DNA from: Herpetosiphonaceae bacterium
Lineage (GTDB): Bacteria; Chloroflexota; Chloroflexia; Chloroflexales; Herpetosiphonaceae
DNA length: 64,000 nucleotides
Assembly: GCA_026003835.1 (NCBI GenBank)
Contig: BPHZ01000002.1
Coordinates: forward strand, 493,013-557,012
Direction: 5' to 3'
This document shows positions 1 to 8,388 of this stretch, one piece after another; the stretch's first letter is position 1, and each line of letters starts with the position of its first letter. Below the pieces are notes generated by a model. That model was given only the letters and a program-made list of their open reading frames with translations, had not been told where the DNA came from and did not search any database. The position numbers were made by a program, and so were the translations under genes.

Positions 1-802
1 CAAAATCTTCCGGCTGGCGGTCATAGGTCTTCAGCAAAATACGCTGTAGCCGCCGCGGGTCGATATCGGCAGCTTTAACATCATGGTGGGTGGGTAGGGT
101 CATCTCGCGTAGCTTCGCAACCTGGGCGACAATCTTCTCCGGCTGCTCGCGGGCGAGCGCTGTGGTCACATCGCGGGCCGCAGCGCTCTCGTGAGCTACC
201 AGATTCCAGACAGGGCCGGTGGACTGGGAGGCGATGGCGCTATGTGGGTCATCAACGAAGCTGCGTACCTCATCGCCAAGCCAGTGGTAGCGCCGGGCGT
301 AGCCGTTTGTCTCATGCATCCCCTGTTGGATGATCGCCCAGTGACCATCGCGGTCAAGCAGAAAGACATGGTGGTACAGCTGATAGCCATCCTGGAGAGC
401 ATTGTTATCGATCTTTGCGGCAAGCCTGCTGGCCGCCACATAAGGCGCTGCATCAAGGTCCAACCACTCGCCTGCGGCCATCAGTTCCGCCGGGGTCTGC
501 CGAGAGGTGCGGCCCTTTCCTCCGGCAACCACCAGCCCCAGCTCCTTGCCACGCTCCCGAAGACCCTGTTTGAGCGCGCCGCAGATGGTCGTCGTCACGC
601 CGCTGGAGTGCCAATCCATACCGATCGCTGCGCCAAATGCCTGGAACCAGACCGGGTCGGAGAGACGCCGTAGAAACTCCGCAGTACCATGTTCGACAAC
701 GATCCAGGAGGCGATCTCCGCAGACATCGCCACCATACGCTCAAAAAGCCAGCGCGGAGCGTGCCCGCTATGAAGGGGCAGATTTGCCGTACCCTTGCGC
801 AT
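1..802 (-). CDS. DUF763 family protein, C-terminus beyond window edge
   Basis: An open frame runs from the ATG at 802 to the left edge without a stop (267 codons visible). The N-terminus reads MRKGTANLPLHSGHAPRWLF and is followed by RRLSDPVWFQAFG, DWHSSGVTTTICGALK and VAGGKGRTSRQTP, which are the hallmark segments of the DUF763 family. The family is conserved in archaea and some bacteria and has no settled biochemical role. The rhodanese gene ends 16 bp upstream on the same strand, so the two are probably co-transcribed. Family assignment is by recognised motifs. The C-terminal part cannot be seen. Confidence 0.85.
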   Translation of the reverse strand, partial: MRKGTANLPLHSGHAPRWLFERMVAMSAEIASWIVVEHGTAEFLRRLSDPVWFQAFGAAIGMDWHSSGVTTTICGALKQGLRERGKELGLVVAGGKGRTSRQTPAELMAAGEWLDLDAAPYVAASRLAAKIDNNALQDGYQLYHHVFLLDRDGHWAIIQQGMHETNGYARRYHWLGDEVRSFVDDPHSAIASQSTGPVWNLVAHESAAARDVTTALAREQPEKIVAQVAKLREMTLPTHHDVKAADIDPRRLQRILLKTYDRQPEDF

Positions 803-818
803 ATAACCATTCCCCGTA

Positions 819-1133
819 TTATGGACCTGGCTGCAGCGGCAGCCCCTCACGCTGCCAGGCATCCATACCACCTACCATATTCAGCACCTCGTCGTAACCG
901 GAGTGGCGGAGCCAGGCTGCGGCCATCCCACTCCGGCTCCCCATATGACAGATAGCGACGATGACGCGGTCGCGGGGCAGCTCTGTTAGACGCTGAGCAA
1001 GCTCGCCGAGGGGAATGAGCAGACTTCCCTCGATATGATATTGATCATACTCCCATGGCTCACGTACGTCCAGTAAGATGAGCTGCTCACCCTGCTGCAA
1101 ACGACAGTAGACCGCTTGCGCTGTGATGTTCAT
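819..1133 (-). CDS. Single-domain rhodanese-like protein
   Basis: 104 residues, one rhodanese domain. The sequence has the LLDVREPWEYDQYHIEGSLLIP core and an active-site loop CHMGSRS with the catalytic Cys near residue 62. Single-domain rhodaneses carry sulfur as a cysteine persulfide and usually act in the cytoplasm as sulfurtransferases, often with an unknown acceptor. No signal peptide is visible. It precedes the DUF763 gene on the same strand with 16 bp between them, which suggests an operon. The specific acceptor cannot be inferred. Confidence 0.9.
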   Translation of the reverse strand: MNITAQAVYCRLQQGEQLILLDVREPWEYDQYHIEGSLLIPLGELAQRLTELPRDRVIVAICHMGSRSGMAAAWLRHSGYDEVLNMVGGMDAWQREGLPLQPGP

Positions 1134-1243
1134 GAATGACTCCTCTTAATCGAGGGATGGCCCAATTCCTGCGGCAACACTGTAGTGACGCCGGTCTTGG
1201 AGCGTCATGGAACCTATGGTAGCATAATAACAGGAGGAAGATC

Positions 1244-2089
1244 ATGACAGAACAGCGAACGCTTGGACCGCGCACATTGCTGGCCTGTTTTGCCCATCCC
1301 GACGACGAGACATATACTGTAGGCGGCACCCTGGCACACTACGCCAACCAGGATACCAGGGTGGTACTCATCTCGGCCACCCTTGGCGAAGCGGGTGAGA
1401 CCGGCGGGCTGACGACGCGCAAAGAGCTGCCGAAGGTGCGAGAGGAAGAGCTGCGCTGTGCGGCGCGCAGGCTCGGCGTCAATCACCTGGTTCTGCTGGG
1501 CTATCATGACTCGGGCATGCAGGGATCGCCGGAAAACGACAGCCCTCGCGCCTTGATTAACGCCGATCGCCAGGAGGTCATCAGGCAGCTTGTGGGCGTC
1601 ATCCGCCACATGCGCCCACTCGTCGTGATCACCTTCGAACCCAACGGCGGCTATGGACATCCTGACCACAAGTTTATCAGCGAGCTGACAGTTGCCGCAT
1701 TCCACGCCGCGGCAGATCCAGAGCGCTACCTTGAGCAGGGGCCGCCCTGGCAGCCTGCGCGGCTCTTTTTTACATCGCTGACGCCTTCCTTTTTTCGCAA
1801 ACTGAAGCAGTTGCTGGAGGTGCATGGACTGGACAGCAGCCAGGCTGAGCAGTATATTGACCAATCATGGCCCGACGAGCAGGTGAATACCCTGCTCGAC
1901 GTCTCGCAGGATGTCGAGGCCAAGTGGGCCGCTTTCCAGTGCTACCGGACACAGATGCAGACGATGAAGCTCTTCTACAGCCTCCCCGAGGAGGAGATGA
2001 AGCAGCTGTTGAACCGCGAGTATTTTCAGCTGATCTGGCCCGAGCCCAAGTCCGGCCAGCGACTGAACGATCTCTTCGAGGGCCTATGA
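1244..2089 (+). CDS. PIG-L/LmbE family zinc deacetylase
   Basis: 281 residues. The N-terminal zinc motif AHPDDE lies at residues 17-22 and the second motif GHPDH near residues 138-142, as expected for LmbE/PIG-L N-deacetylases. Family members remove acetyl groups from GlcNAc-type sugars, including MshB and bacillithiol BshB enzymes, as well as from other amides, so the substrate here is open. The ATG at 1244 is preceded by AGGAGG with good spacing. The next gene is an M20 peptidase on the same strand 63 bp later, so both may act on acylated amines or peptides, but this is only contextual. Confidence 0.9.
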   Translation: MTEQRTLGPRTLLACFAHPDDETYTVGGTLAHYANQDTRVVLISATLGEAGETGGLTTRKELPKVREEELRCAARRLGVNHLVLLGYHDSGMQGSPENDSPRALINADRQEVIRQLVGVIRHMRPLVVITFEPNGGYGHPDHKFISELTVAAFHAAADPERYLEQGPPWQPARLFFTSLTPSFFRKLKQLLEVHGLDSSQAEQYIDQSWPDEQVNTLLDVSQDVEAKWAAFQCYRTQMQTMKLFYSLPEEEMKQLLNREYFQLIWPEPKSGQRLNDLFEGL

Positions 2090-2152
2090 GCAAGGGACGA
2101 TGAGCGTAGATACACCACCAGCGGCTATCTGCGCCTAGCTGAGGGAGCATCC

Positions 2153-3517
2153 ATGACATCTTCTTCGAGAGATAGGACAATGATTGACTGGCAGGCTGCA
2201 GGCGACGAGGCGGTTCGCTACTTGCGCGACCTGCTGCGCATCGACACGCGTAACCCACCGGGCAACGAGATTCGGGCCGCCGAATATCTGCGCGATCTCC
2301 TCCAGCGCGAGGGTATTGCCTGTCAGATCGTTGGGCCGAGCCCGGAGCGGGCTACACTCATTGCACGGCTGAAGGGCAGCGGCAGGAAACCACCGCTGCT
2401 GCTTATGTCACACACCGACGTGGTAGCGGTCGAGCCGGATCAGTGGTCTCACGACCCCTTTGGCGCGGAGCTTGTCGATGGGTTCATCTATGGTCGCGGC
2501 GCGCTGGATATGAAACATATGGTCATTATGGAACTGATGACCATGCTGTTGCTGAAGCGCAGCGGTGTACAGCTTGAACGCGACGTGATCTATATGGCCG
2601 CCGCCGACGAGGAGACTGGTGGACAGTACGGCGCGGGATGGGTTGTCGAGCACCACCCCGAGCTGATCCAGGCGGAGTACGCCATCAACGAAGGCGGAGG
2701 TGCGGGGAGCGAGATCAATGGCCGGCGCTACTATACGGTACAGACCGCCGAGAAAGGCACAGCGCGCTTCCGCCTGCGAACCAGCGGCACGCCAGGCCAT
2801 GGCTCGCAGCCCCACAGCGACAACGCCATTCTCAAGCTGGCGAATCTTTTGAGCAGGCTGGAGACGCAGCGCACGCCGGTGCACTACACCACCTCACTGC
2901 GCGCATACATCGAGGGCGTCGCCAGCGCCCAGCCGCCCGAGGTAGCGCAGGCACTACGCGCGGTGCTGGCGGACGAGTCACGCGCCGATGAAGCCATCGA
3001 TGCCCTCCCTCTCAACGAAAACTTCAAGAAACGGCTGCGGGCGATGGTGCGCAACACCGTGGCGCCAACGATGCTGCGCGCCGGTTCCCAGATCAACGTC
3101 ATCCCCTCCGAGGCAGAGGCCTTCCTGGATGGCCGTCATCTACCAGGTTGGACCCCGGAGATGTTCGCGGAAGAACTGCGCCAGATCTTTGGCGACGATG
3201 TGGAGATCGAGTTTCTGAATCCCTCGGAGCCGATGGAAGCCGATCCTGCTTCGCCACTCTTTGATATCATCAAGGACGTGATCAGGCAGCATGATCCAGA
3301 GGCGACAGTTATCCCAACCCTGTTGACAGGTGCCACGGACGCCAAACATATCGCAAGGCTGGGCACCAGAGTCTACGGCTTTGCGCCTGGTCTTTACGAC
3401 GGCCCAGGCGAGTGGAACCGCATCCATGGTCATGACGAGCGCGTAAGCGTACGTTCTGTTCAATGGGGCACGCGCGTCCTCTATGAAGTCGTAGCACGTT
3501 TTGCCTCCGAGGCATAG
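2153..3517 (+). CDS. M20 family metallopeptidase / amidohydrolase
   Basis: 454 residues, the usual length for M20 dipeptidases and ArgE/DapE-like enzymes. Di-zinc ligands are visible: SHTDVV (His87, Asp89), GRGALDMK (Asp119), ADEETGG (catalytic Glu153, ligand Glu154) and a C-terminal HGHDERV. The dimerisation (lid) domain contains GTPGHGSQPH. ATG 2153 has a GAGGGAG ribosome site. A second in-frame ATG at 2180 is possible and starts nearer to the conserved region. The enzyme probably hydrolyses an N-acyl amino acid or short peptide in the cytoplasm. The substrate is not determined. It ends 5 bp before the acyltransferase gene. Confidence 0.9.
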   Translation: MTSSSRDRTMIDWQAAGDEAVRYLRDLLRIDTRNPPGNEIRAAEYLRDLLQREGIACQIVGPSPERATLIARLKGSGRKPPLLLMSHTDVVAVEPDQWSHDPFGAELVDGFIYGRGALDMKHMVIMELMTMLLLKRSGVQLERDVIYMAAADEETGGQYGAGWVVEHHPELIQAEYAINEGGGAGSEINGRRYYTVQTAEKGTARFRLRTSGTPGHGSQPHSDNAILKLANLLSRLETQRTPVHYTTSLRAYIEGVASAQPPEVAQALRAVLADESRADEAIDALPLNENFKKRLRAMVRNTVAPTMLRAGSQINVIPSEAEAFLDGRHLPGWTPEMFAEELRQIFGDDVEIEFLNPSEPMEADPASPLFDIIKDVIRQHDPEATVIPTLLTGATDAKHIARLGTRVYGFAPGLYDGPGEWNRIHGHDERVSVRSVQWGTRVLYEVVARFASEA

Positions 3518-3522
3518 AAACA

Positions 3523-4470
3523 ATGGATGAGCGGCAGCGTCCTCTAGCCGTGCTCTTCACCCAGGAGCGCAAGGGTGCGGCTCGCTATTTGCTGGCGCGC
3601 GGCACCATCGGCCTGCCGTCGCTGCCGCTCTATCTCCGTACAGTCCCTGGCGCTGCGCTCCTCTGTGTTGCGCCGCCGCTGCTGGCGCGGCTGCTTGGCC
3701 GTCTCGGCTGGCGCAGGGCCATGCACCGCGTGGAGCGTAGCTGGGCTCGCGCTGTGCGGCGCTATCTGCGTCTGAGGCTGGATCTTGAAGGGCTGGAGCA
3801 CATCGAGTCGGGTCGGAGCTATGTGGTAGTCTCGCTCCACGAGGGCTTCGCCGATATCTTGGCGCTGCTGCATCTGCCGCTCGATCTACGCTTCGTCGCA
3901 CGCGATGAGCTGTTCGGCTGGCGCTTTCTCGGCCCATATCTCCGCGATACAGGACAGATCGAGATTTGCCCCGAGCGAGGGCTGTGGAGCTTCCGGCGGC
4001 TGCTGCGCGAGACCAGCCGTATGCTGGCCGAGGACGAGAGCCTGGTGATCTTTCCGCAGGGGAGCATCCTTGGCATCGAGACCGCTTTTCTGTCCGGTGC
4101 TTTCGTTCTGGCGCGAGCGCTGCGCCGGCCCATCCTGCCGGTAGCCCTCACCGGCAGCCATCGGGTCTGGGAATACCCTTACACACCACTGCTGCGCTAT
4201 GGACAGCGCATAAGCCTGCGCGTCCTGCCGCCCATCCCCGTCGAGCTGGTTACGAGCTGCGATCCACAGGAGCTCCGCGACACTGTGCAGCAGCAACTGA
4301 AGGCCGAAGCGCTCTCGGGGACCATGGCTCCGCCGCGGCGCTTTGTGCCCACTCGCGACGGCTACTGGGACGGCTACGCCTATGCTATTGATCCCGCCTT
4401 CCCCGAACTCGCCGCCGATATCGAGCGACACAGGCGGCAGGAAACGACTGACCGCCAGCATCCCTCCTAA
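3523..4470 (+). CDS. PlsC-like lysophospholipid acyltransferase
   Basis: 315 residues. The acyltransferase H(X4)D motif is HEGFAD (His106, Asp111). The later FPEGT-type motif appears as FPQGS around residues 177-181, followed by LPVALTGSH. The order and spacing fit glycerolipid acyltransferases that load position 2 of lysophosphatidate or a related acceptor at the membrane. The N-terminal region has a hydrophobic stretch (about residues 42-58). The FPQGS variant and the lack of the classical NHxSxxD asparagine mean the acceptor may not be lysophosphatidate. It follows the peptidase by 5 bp and may be translationally coupled to it. Confidence 0.8.
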   Translation: MDERQRPLAVLFTQERKGAARYLLARGTIGLPSLPLYLRTVPGAALLCVAPPLLARLLGRLGWRRAMHRVERSWARAVRRYLRLRLDLEGLEHIESGRSYVVVSLHEGFADILALLHLPLDLRFVARDELFGWRFLGPYLRDTGQIEICPERGLWSFRRLLRETSRMLAEDESLVIFPQGSILGIETAFLSGAFVLARALRRPILPVALTGSHRVWEYPYTPLLRYGQRISLRVLPPIPVELVTSCDPQELRDTVQQQLKAEALSGTMAPPRRFVPTRDGYWDGYAYAIDPAFPELAADIERHRRQETTDRQHPS

Positions 4471-4491
4471 TATCAAGGCGCTTCAGCATTT

Positions 4492-4623
4492 CTATGCAAA
4501 CAGCTGATGTACGGGAATCCTCCATCCCGGGATGACATCGGCGCCGTCGAGAATATCCTCATCCGCAAGCATGGTGATTTCCGTCCGTGCTCGATATACA
4601 GTGATCAGGCGCTTCCGTCTCAT
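4492..4623 (-). pseudogene. Uma2 (DUF820) endonuclease remnant, C-terminus only
   Basis: Translating the minus strand gives RRKRLITVYR, then DEDILDGADVIPGWRIPVHQLFA up to a stop at 4492. This matches the characteristic C-terminal tail of Uma2-family putative endonucleases (VYRxG..., DVLDGGDVLPGFRLPVxELF). Only about 44 residues remain, the upstream sequence is low-complexity and GC-rich, and no start or catalytic region is found. I therefore call it a truncated remnant. Uma2 genes are abundant and mobile in Chloroflexota and cyanobacteria. Confidence 0.65.
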
Positions 4624-4663
4624 ACCATCGACCTGCTTCTCATATGGACCAACGACCGTCACT

Positions 4664-4706
4664 CCGCGGGCGGAGGCGCTCAGGGCTCCCGCGCCTCCGC
4701 CCGCGG
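4664..4706. repeat. Perfect 15-bp inverted repeat
   Basis: CCGCGGGCGGAGGCG (4664-4678) is the exact reverse complement of 4692-4706, with a 13-bp loop. There is no T-run on either side, so it is not a canonical terminator. It sits next to the Uma2 remnant in the 490-bp gap between the acyltransferase and the DUF2089 operon. The rest of the gap before the promoter holds no supported gene. Confidence 0.6.
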
Positions 4707-4859
4707 CCGCTGGCCGCCCGCCTGCAATGGACGCCCTGCGCACGTTACCGATGGCTATGGCCTGCCAGCGTGCATACCGGGGTGGTGGGTCAGAATACAA
4801 GGATATGAAAGTAATAGTAGTATAAGTTATTGGAAGATTTATAAAAAAGTGCCAAAGGT

Positions 4860-4900
4860 ATTGACAAGTTATTCTGTTTCATGATAAAGTGTCAATTGAC
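4860..4900 (+). promoter_or_regulatory. Promoter with operator-like motif upstream of DUF2089 operon
   Basis: TTGACA (4861-4866), a 17-bp spacer and ATAAAG (4884-4889) form a plausible sigma-70 type promoter. The block GATAAAGTGTCAAT (4883-4896) overlaps the -10 region, and ATTGACA at 4860 forms an inverted repeat with TGTCAAT at 4890. Nearly the same arrangement recurs at 29668-29705 ahead of an MFS gene, with GATAAAGTATCAAT. The recurrence suggests a shared repressor site, although the regulator is not identified. Confidence 0.55.
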
Positions 4901-4961
4901 AAGCACGATATTACTAACTGCTTTGATAACTCTTAGCAATATTACTGCTGGGAGGTAGGCC

Positions 4962-5192
4962 ATGAACATCGACCCGTGGATGCTCCACGAATGTGAAGAG
5001 CAGGAACTGCGCCGGCAGATCGAGCTGCGGCGAACGTTAGGGGAGCTTGAGCGGCGGACGCTGGGGCGCCGGCTGGCCCTACGCAGCGGCAAGCTGCTCG
5101 ATCGGCTCTCACACTGGCTGATACGTTACGGCGATCCACTGGACGCAGAACCAGCGGCGCAGTGGGAATTAAGGATCGACCATTCACGATAG
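4962..5192 (+). CDS. Small charged helical protein, first gene of DUF2089 operon
   Basis: 76 residues with a good GGGAGG ribosome site before ATG 4962. The sequence is rich in Arg, Leu and Glu (LHECEEQELRRQIELRR) and is probably mostly helical, with no cysteine motif or signal peptide. No family was recognised. It lies immediately downstream of the promoter at 4860 and 14 bp before the DUF2089 gene. It is therefore likely a co-expressed partner, but no function can be assigned. Confidence 0.6.
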   Translation: MNIDPWMLHECEEQELRRQIELRRTLGELERRTLGRRLALRSGKLLDRLSHWLIRYGDPLDAEPAAQWELRIDHSR

Positions 5193-5206
5193 CAAGGAGA
5201 AGCTCT

Positions 5207-5569
5207 ATGTATCCCATTCTAACATCATGCCCTGTTTGTGCTGGAGAGCTAACGGCAACGCGGCTGCAGTGCACAACCTGCGGCACGGCCCTTGAAGGGC
5301 AGTTCGCCCTGGGCCGCTTGGGCCGCCTGAACAGGGATCAGCTCCGTTTCGTCGAGCTGTTGGTGAAAAATCGCGGCAATATCAACCAGGTCGCCAACGA
5401 TCTCAACGTCTCGTACACCACAGCGCGGACGCGGATGGATGAGATCGTGGCGGCGCTGGGCTATACGCCCCAGAGCGAGGAGCCTGGACCTGACCGGCGC
5501 GAGGTGCTGCGCCGGCTGGAGGCGGGCGAAATTAATGCTGAAGAGGCTCTGAAGCTGCTGAGGCGCTAG
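5207..5569 (+). CDS. DUF2089 family zinc-ribbon/HTH regulator
   Basis: 120 residues from ATG 5207, which has an AAGGAG site. Three parts are visible. A zinc ribbon has CPVC (Cys8, Cys11) and CTTC (Cys22, Cys25). A helix-turn-helix-like segment is FVELLVKNRGNINQVANDLN followed by VSYTTARTRMDEI. The C-terminal short helical domain is REVLRRLEAGEINAEEALKLL. This is the DUF2089 architecture, thought to be a transcriptional regulator. The same helical domain appears in the two following genes, suggesting the three products interact. An upstream in-frame start at 5162 overlaps the previous gene and is less likely. Confidence 0.85.
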   Translation: MYPILTSCPVCAGELTATRLQCTTCGTALEGQFALGRLGRLNRDQLRFVELLVKNRGNINQVANDLNVSYTTARTRMDEIVAALGYTPQSEEPGPDRREVLRRLEAGEINAEEALKLLRR

Positions 5570-5681
5570 CGCAGCTACAGGCTGAGGGAGCGGGAAAGAA
5601 CCCCGATGATCCCTTGTTCTGATGGACAGTGCGTGGCAATGGTTTTACATAAGCAACACTATCCTGCATCAGGAGGACATA

Positions 5682-6047
5682 ATGGCTACATCAGAGGATC
5701 GCTTACGGATCCTGCGAATGATCGAAGCCGGCCAGATCAGCGCCGAGGAGGGCGCCCGGCTCTTAGGCGCCCTGGATGAGGGCGAGCGCAGTCCTTCACG
5801 CCCGGCGGCCCAATGGATTCGCGTGCGGGTAACCGATCTCGAAACAGGCCGACAGAAGGTCAATGTCAATATTCCCGCCGGTCTCATCGGCGTCGGCATC
5901 CGCCTCGGGGCTCGCTTTGGCGGTGGGGAGCACAGCCCAATCAATGTCGAAGAGCTTCTTACCAGTATCAGATCGGGCTCTACAGGAAAGATTGTCGATG
6001 TCGAGGATCCGAAGTCGAACGAGCGAGTCGAGATTATCGTTGAGTAG
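5682..6047 (+). CDS. Short-helix (SHOCT/YvlB-N-like) domain protein
   Basis: 121 residues from ATG 5682, preceded by AGGAGG. The N-terminus (EDRLRILRMIEAGQISAEEGARLLGAL, written in two blocks EDRLRILRMIEAG and QISAEEGARLLGAL) is the same short helical module seen at the C-terminus of the DUF2089 protein. The remainder is a small beta-rich domain (WIRVRVTDLETGRQKVNVN, IPAGLIGVGIRLGARFG, VDVEDPKSNERVEIIVE). This resembles the N-terminal portion of YvlB/LiaX-type proteins, which act in envelope-stress signalling in Bacillota. Whether that role applies here is inference. No signal peptide is seen, so it is probably cytoplasmic. Confidence 0.75.
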   Translation: MATSEDRLRILRMIEAGQISAEEGARLLGALDEGERSPSRPAAQWIRVRVTDLETGRQKVNVNIPAGLIGVGIRLGARFGGGEHSPINVEELLTSIRSGSTGKIVDVEDPKSNERVEIIVE

Positions 6048-6070
6048 CGCTTAGACTGACAGGGAGATAG

Positions 6071-7657
6071 ATGATGGCTACATGGACATATCCGGCTGGA
6101 GAACAGCCCAAAGTTAAGCTTCGGGATTGCAGCGGAGATCTAACCATCCAGGTTTGGGACGAGCCGGCGATTGAGATCATCTCCGATGGCGAGGACGAAG
6201 ACCTGCATCGGGCGACCGAGCAGAACGGCGAGGAGATCCGCATTACGGACCTCGACGACGATCTGCGCCTGCGTCTGCCGCGAGCGGCACAGGTCGAGAT
6301 CGAAGACCACGCCGGCTCGGCGGCGATTGAAGGGATCGCAGCGGCCCGTCTGGTGGATATCGCTGGAGATGTCGTGCTGCGGAGCATCGCCGGCGACGTA
6401 GAGCTTGAAGAGGTGAGCGGTGACCTGGTGCTCGAAGGCGCCGGACGGGTCATCGGACGCAGGGAGATCGGCGGCGACACCCGTATCGCAGAGGCAGGTT
6501 CGCTGGACCTCAAATGGGTAGGCGGAGACTTGCGCGTGAGCGGTGTGCCAACCGTGCAGATAGGTGAGGTCAGCGGCGATACAGTGGTCGCAGGCGCGAC
6601 AGAGCGCTGTGCGCTCGGCCGGATTGGCGGCGATTTGACGCTGCATAACAGCGGTCCGAGCACGATCAGCCAGGTGGACGGTGACTTGAACGCAGAGGGT
6701 GTACGCGGGCTGGAGGCTGGTGCGGTCCGCGGCGATGCCCGCGTTCGCTTAGAGGAAGGCGCCGTCTCGATCGGACACGTGAGTGGTGATCTGAAAGCCC
6801 GCCTGGCAGGGGCGCCACTGAAGGTTTCGCGGGTCAGCGGCGATGCTGTGGTAGAGGGCGCCGCCAGCCTGGAGTTGGGACACGTGGGCGGCGACCTTGA
6901 CCTGCGGCTGTCGGAAACCGGCGAGAATAGCTATCGGGCTAACGTCGGCGGCGATGCCATGATCCGTGTCGAGGACGAGCCGAACCTGGTGCTGCAGGCA
7001 GTGGTCAAAGGCGATATCTCCGGTGTAGGCGCCGCCGGCGGCCTGCGAATGCGACATGGCCCGATCAAGGTGACCTACGGGAGCGGCGCCGCACGCCTGG
7101 AGTTGGTGGTGGGCGGTGATCTGGTGGTCCGTGGGGCGGGCGAAGCCGCCGCAGCGGACTGGAGCACCGGATGGGGCGCGTTTGCTGAAGAGATGGCGCA
7201 GCTCGGGCGTGAGATGGCGGAGATGGGGCGGGAGATCGCCGCCTCAATTGGCGCCGAGTTCGGCGCGCGAGCAGGCGGCAGGCGGCATAGACACCCTAAA
7301 TGGCACCATCGACACCCAGTCCCGCCTGTGCCCCCAGTACCGCCCGCTCCGCCGCGTGTCCATATCGATCGCGAACACCTGGAGCGTATCAAGGAGCAGG
7401 CCCGCCAGGCAGCGCAGGAGGGTATCGCACGGGCCCAGGAGGCAGTCGAGCGGGCCCTGCGGGAGGTGAGAGCGCACCATGCAGGTGAGAAGTCGGATCG
7501 CCCGTCTGGACCGGCTACCGGTCCGACGGTTGATTTGAGCCGCGAGGAGCGGCGCGAGCCGCCGAGCGATGAAGAGCGCCTGGCGATCCTGCGCATGCTG
7601 CAAGAGGGGCGCATTACACCCGAAGAGGCGGATTTACTGCTTGCCGCCCTTGATTAA
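6071..7657 (+). CDS. DUF4097-like beta-repeat protein with C-terminal short-helix domain
   Basis: 528 residues. The first ~330 residues are a series of about 20-residue beta repeats marked by SGD/GGD turns (for example VSGDLVLEGA, IGGDTRIAEA, VGGDLRVSGV), which suggests a beta-helix or adhesin-like DUF4097 fold. A proline-rich His/Pro linker (HPKWHHRHPVPPVPP) follows, then a charged helix and finally EERLAILRMLQEG / RITPEEADLLLAAL, the same helical module as in the previous two genes. No signal peptide is seen. Start 6071 or 6074 (ATGATG after GGGAGATAG) cannot be separated. It ends the operon, just before a strong terminator. Confidence 0.75.
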   Translation: MMATWTYPAGEQPKVKLRDCSGDLTIQVWDEPAIEIISDGEDEDLHRATEQNGEEIRITDLDDDLRLRLPRAAQVEIEDHAGSAAIEGIAAARLVDIAGDVVLRSIAGDVELEEVSGDLVLEGAGRVIGRREIGGDTRIAEAGSLDLKWVGGDLRVSGVPTVQIGEVSGDTVVAGATERCALGRIGGDLTLHNSGPSTISQVDGDLNAEGVRGLEAGAVRGDARVRLEEGAVSIGHVSGDLKARLAGAPLKVSRVSGDAVVEGAASLELGHVGGDLDLRLSETGENSYRANVGGDAMIRVEDEPNLVLQAVVKGDISGVGAAGGLRMRHGPIKVTYGSGAARLELVVGGDLVVRGAGEAAAADWSTGWGAFAEEMAQLGREMAEMGREIAASIGAEFGARAGGRRHRHPKWHHRHPVPPVPPVPPAPPRVHIDREHLERIKEQARQAAQEGIARAQEAVERALREVRAHHAGEKSDRPSGPATGPTVDLSREERREPPSDEERLAILRMLQEGRITPEEADLLLAALD

Positions 7658-7669
7658 TGAACGGTGAAC

Positions 7670-7712
7670 GGGTGGAGGGGCAAGTGTTGTGTTCGCCCCT
7701 CCACCCTTTTTT
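7670..7712 (+). terminator. Rho-independent terminator of DUF2089 operon
   Basis: A perfect 12-bp stem (GGGTGGAGGGGC 7670-7681, complement 7695-7706) has a 13-nt loop and is followed by six T residues. It lies 13 bp after the stop of the DUF4097-like gene. Confidence 0.9.
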
Positions 7713-7760
7713 GCATTACATCTGCTCTCCAACGCTTCTCATTCTCTGCCAGGTTGTGGT

Positions 7761-7826
7761 ATCGTGAGGTTCGGGCGGGCGTAGCTCCTCCGGCACCCTT
7801 TCCTCATCACGATCAACGTGATTGAT
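7761..7826 (+). repeat. Dispersed ~65-bp element, copy 1
   Basis: The segment ATCGTGA, GGTTCGGG, then CCCTTTCCTCATCAC and GATCAACGTGATTGA aligns block by block with 16886-16954 (copy 2). The 3' core is a small inverted repeat (GATCAA, 5-bp loop, TTGATC) retained with one mismatch in copy 2. Copy 1 is 35 bp before a truncated dehydrogenase and copy 2 is ahead of tnpB, so it may be an end sequence of a mobile element. Confidence 0.5.
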
Positions 7827-7860
7827 CACGAGCCTGTAGCACGTTGGTATGGAGTAAGAG

Positions 7861-8388
7861 ATGCGTGACAACATTCTCGTCGTTGGTGGATACGGTCAGG
7901 TTGGCCAGGTTGTGGCGACGCGCCTGGCCACGCGGTTCCCGGGGCGTGTCATTGTCGCGGGGCGGAACATGGCGCGCGCGGCGGCGCTGGCGAACACTAC
8001 GCAGGGGCGTATCGCACCGCTGCAGCTCGATCTTGCGGATGTTCCAGGCTGCGTGTCGGCGCTAGACAATGTGCAGCTGGCGATCGTCTGCCTCGAGCAA
8101 AACAACGTCGCTTTCGCGCGTGCTTGCCTGGAACGCGGCATCCACTACATCGATATCTCCGCATCGTATCACATCCTGCAGCAGATCGAAACCTTTGACG
8201 ACCTCGCCCGGCAGCACGGCGCAAGCGCCATCCTCAGCGTTGGTCTGGCGCCGGGCCTCACCAATTTGCTGGCGCGCTATTTGAACGACCTGCTTGATAC
8301 GACCGAAACCATTATTGGAACCGCGCTTGGAGGTGCCTGTGAAGCATGTCGTTGGTATCTCAGAGATTGTGCTGTGGACCGCAGATAA
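7861..8388 (+). pseudogene. Saccharopine dehydrogenase-like NAD(P)-binding protein, 3'-truncated
   Basis: The N-terminal ~150 residues carry a Rossmann fold (ILVVGGYGQVGQVVATRLA) and the family segments DISASYHILQQIETFDDLA and ILSVGLAPGLTNLLARYL. Proteins of this family are usually 340-400 residues, but here the reading frame leaves recognisable homology at about 8325 and runs into the start of a VOC gene before stopping at 8388. This looks like a deletion that fused the 5' part of the gene to the next one. The remaining protein lacks the catalytic/substrate half and is unlikely to be active. Confidence 0.75.
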
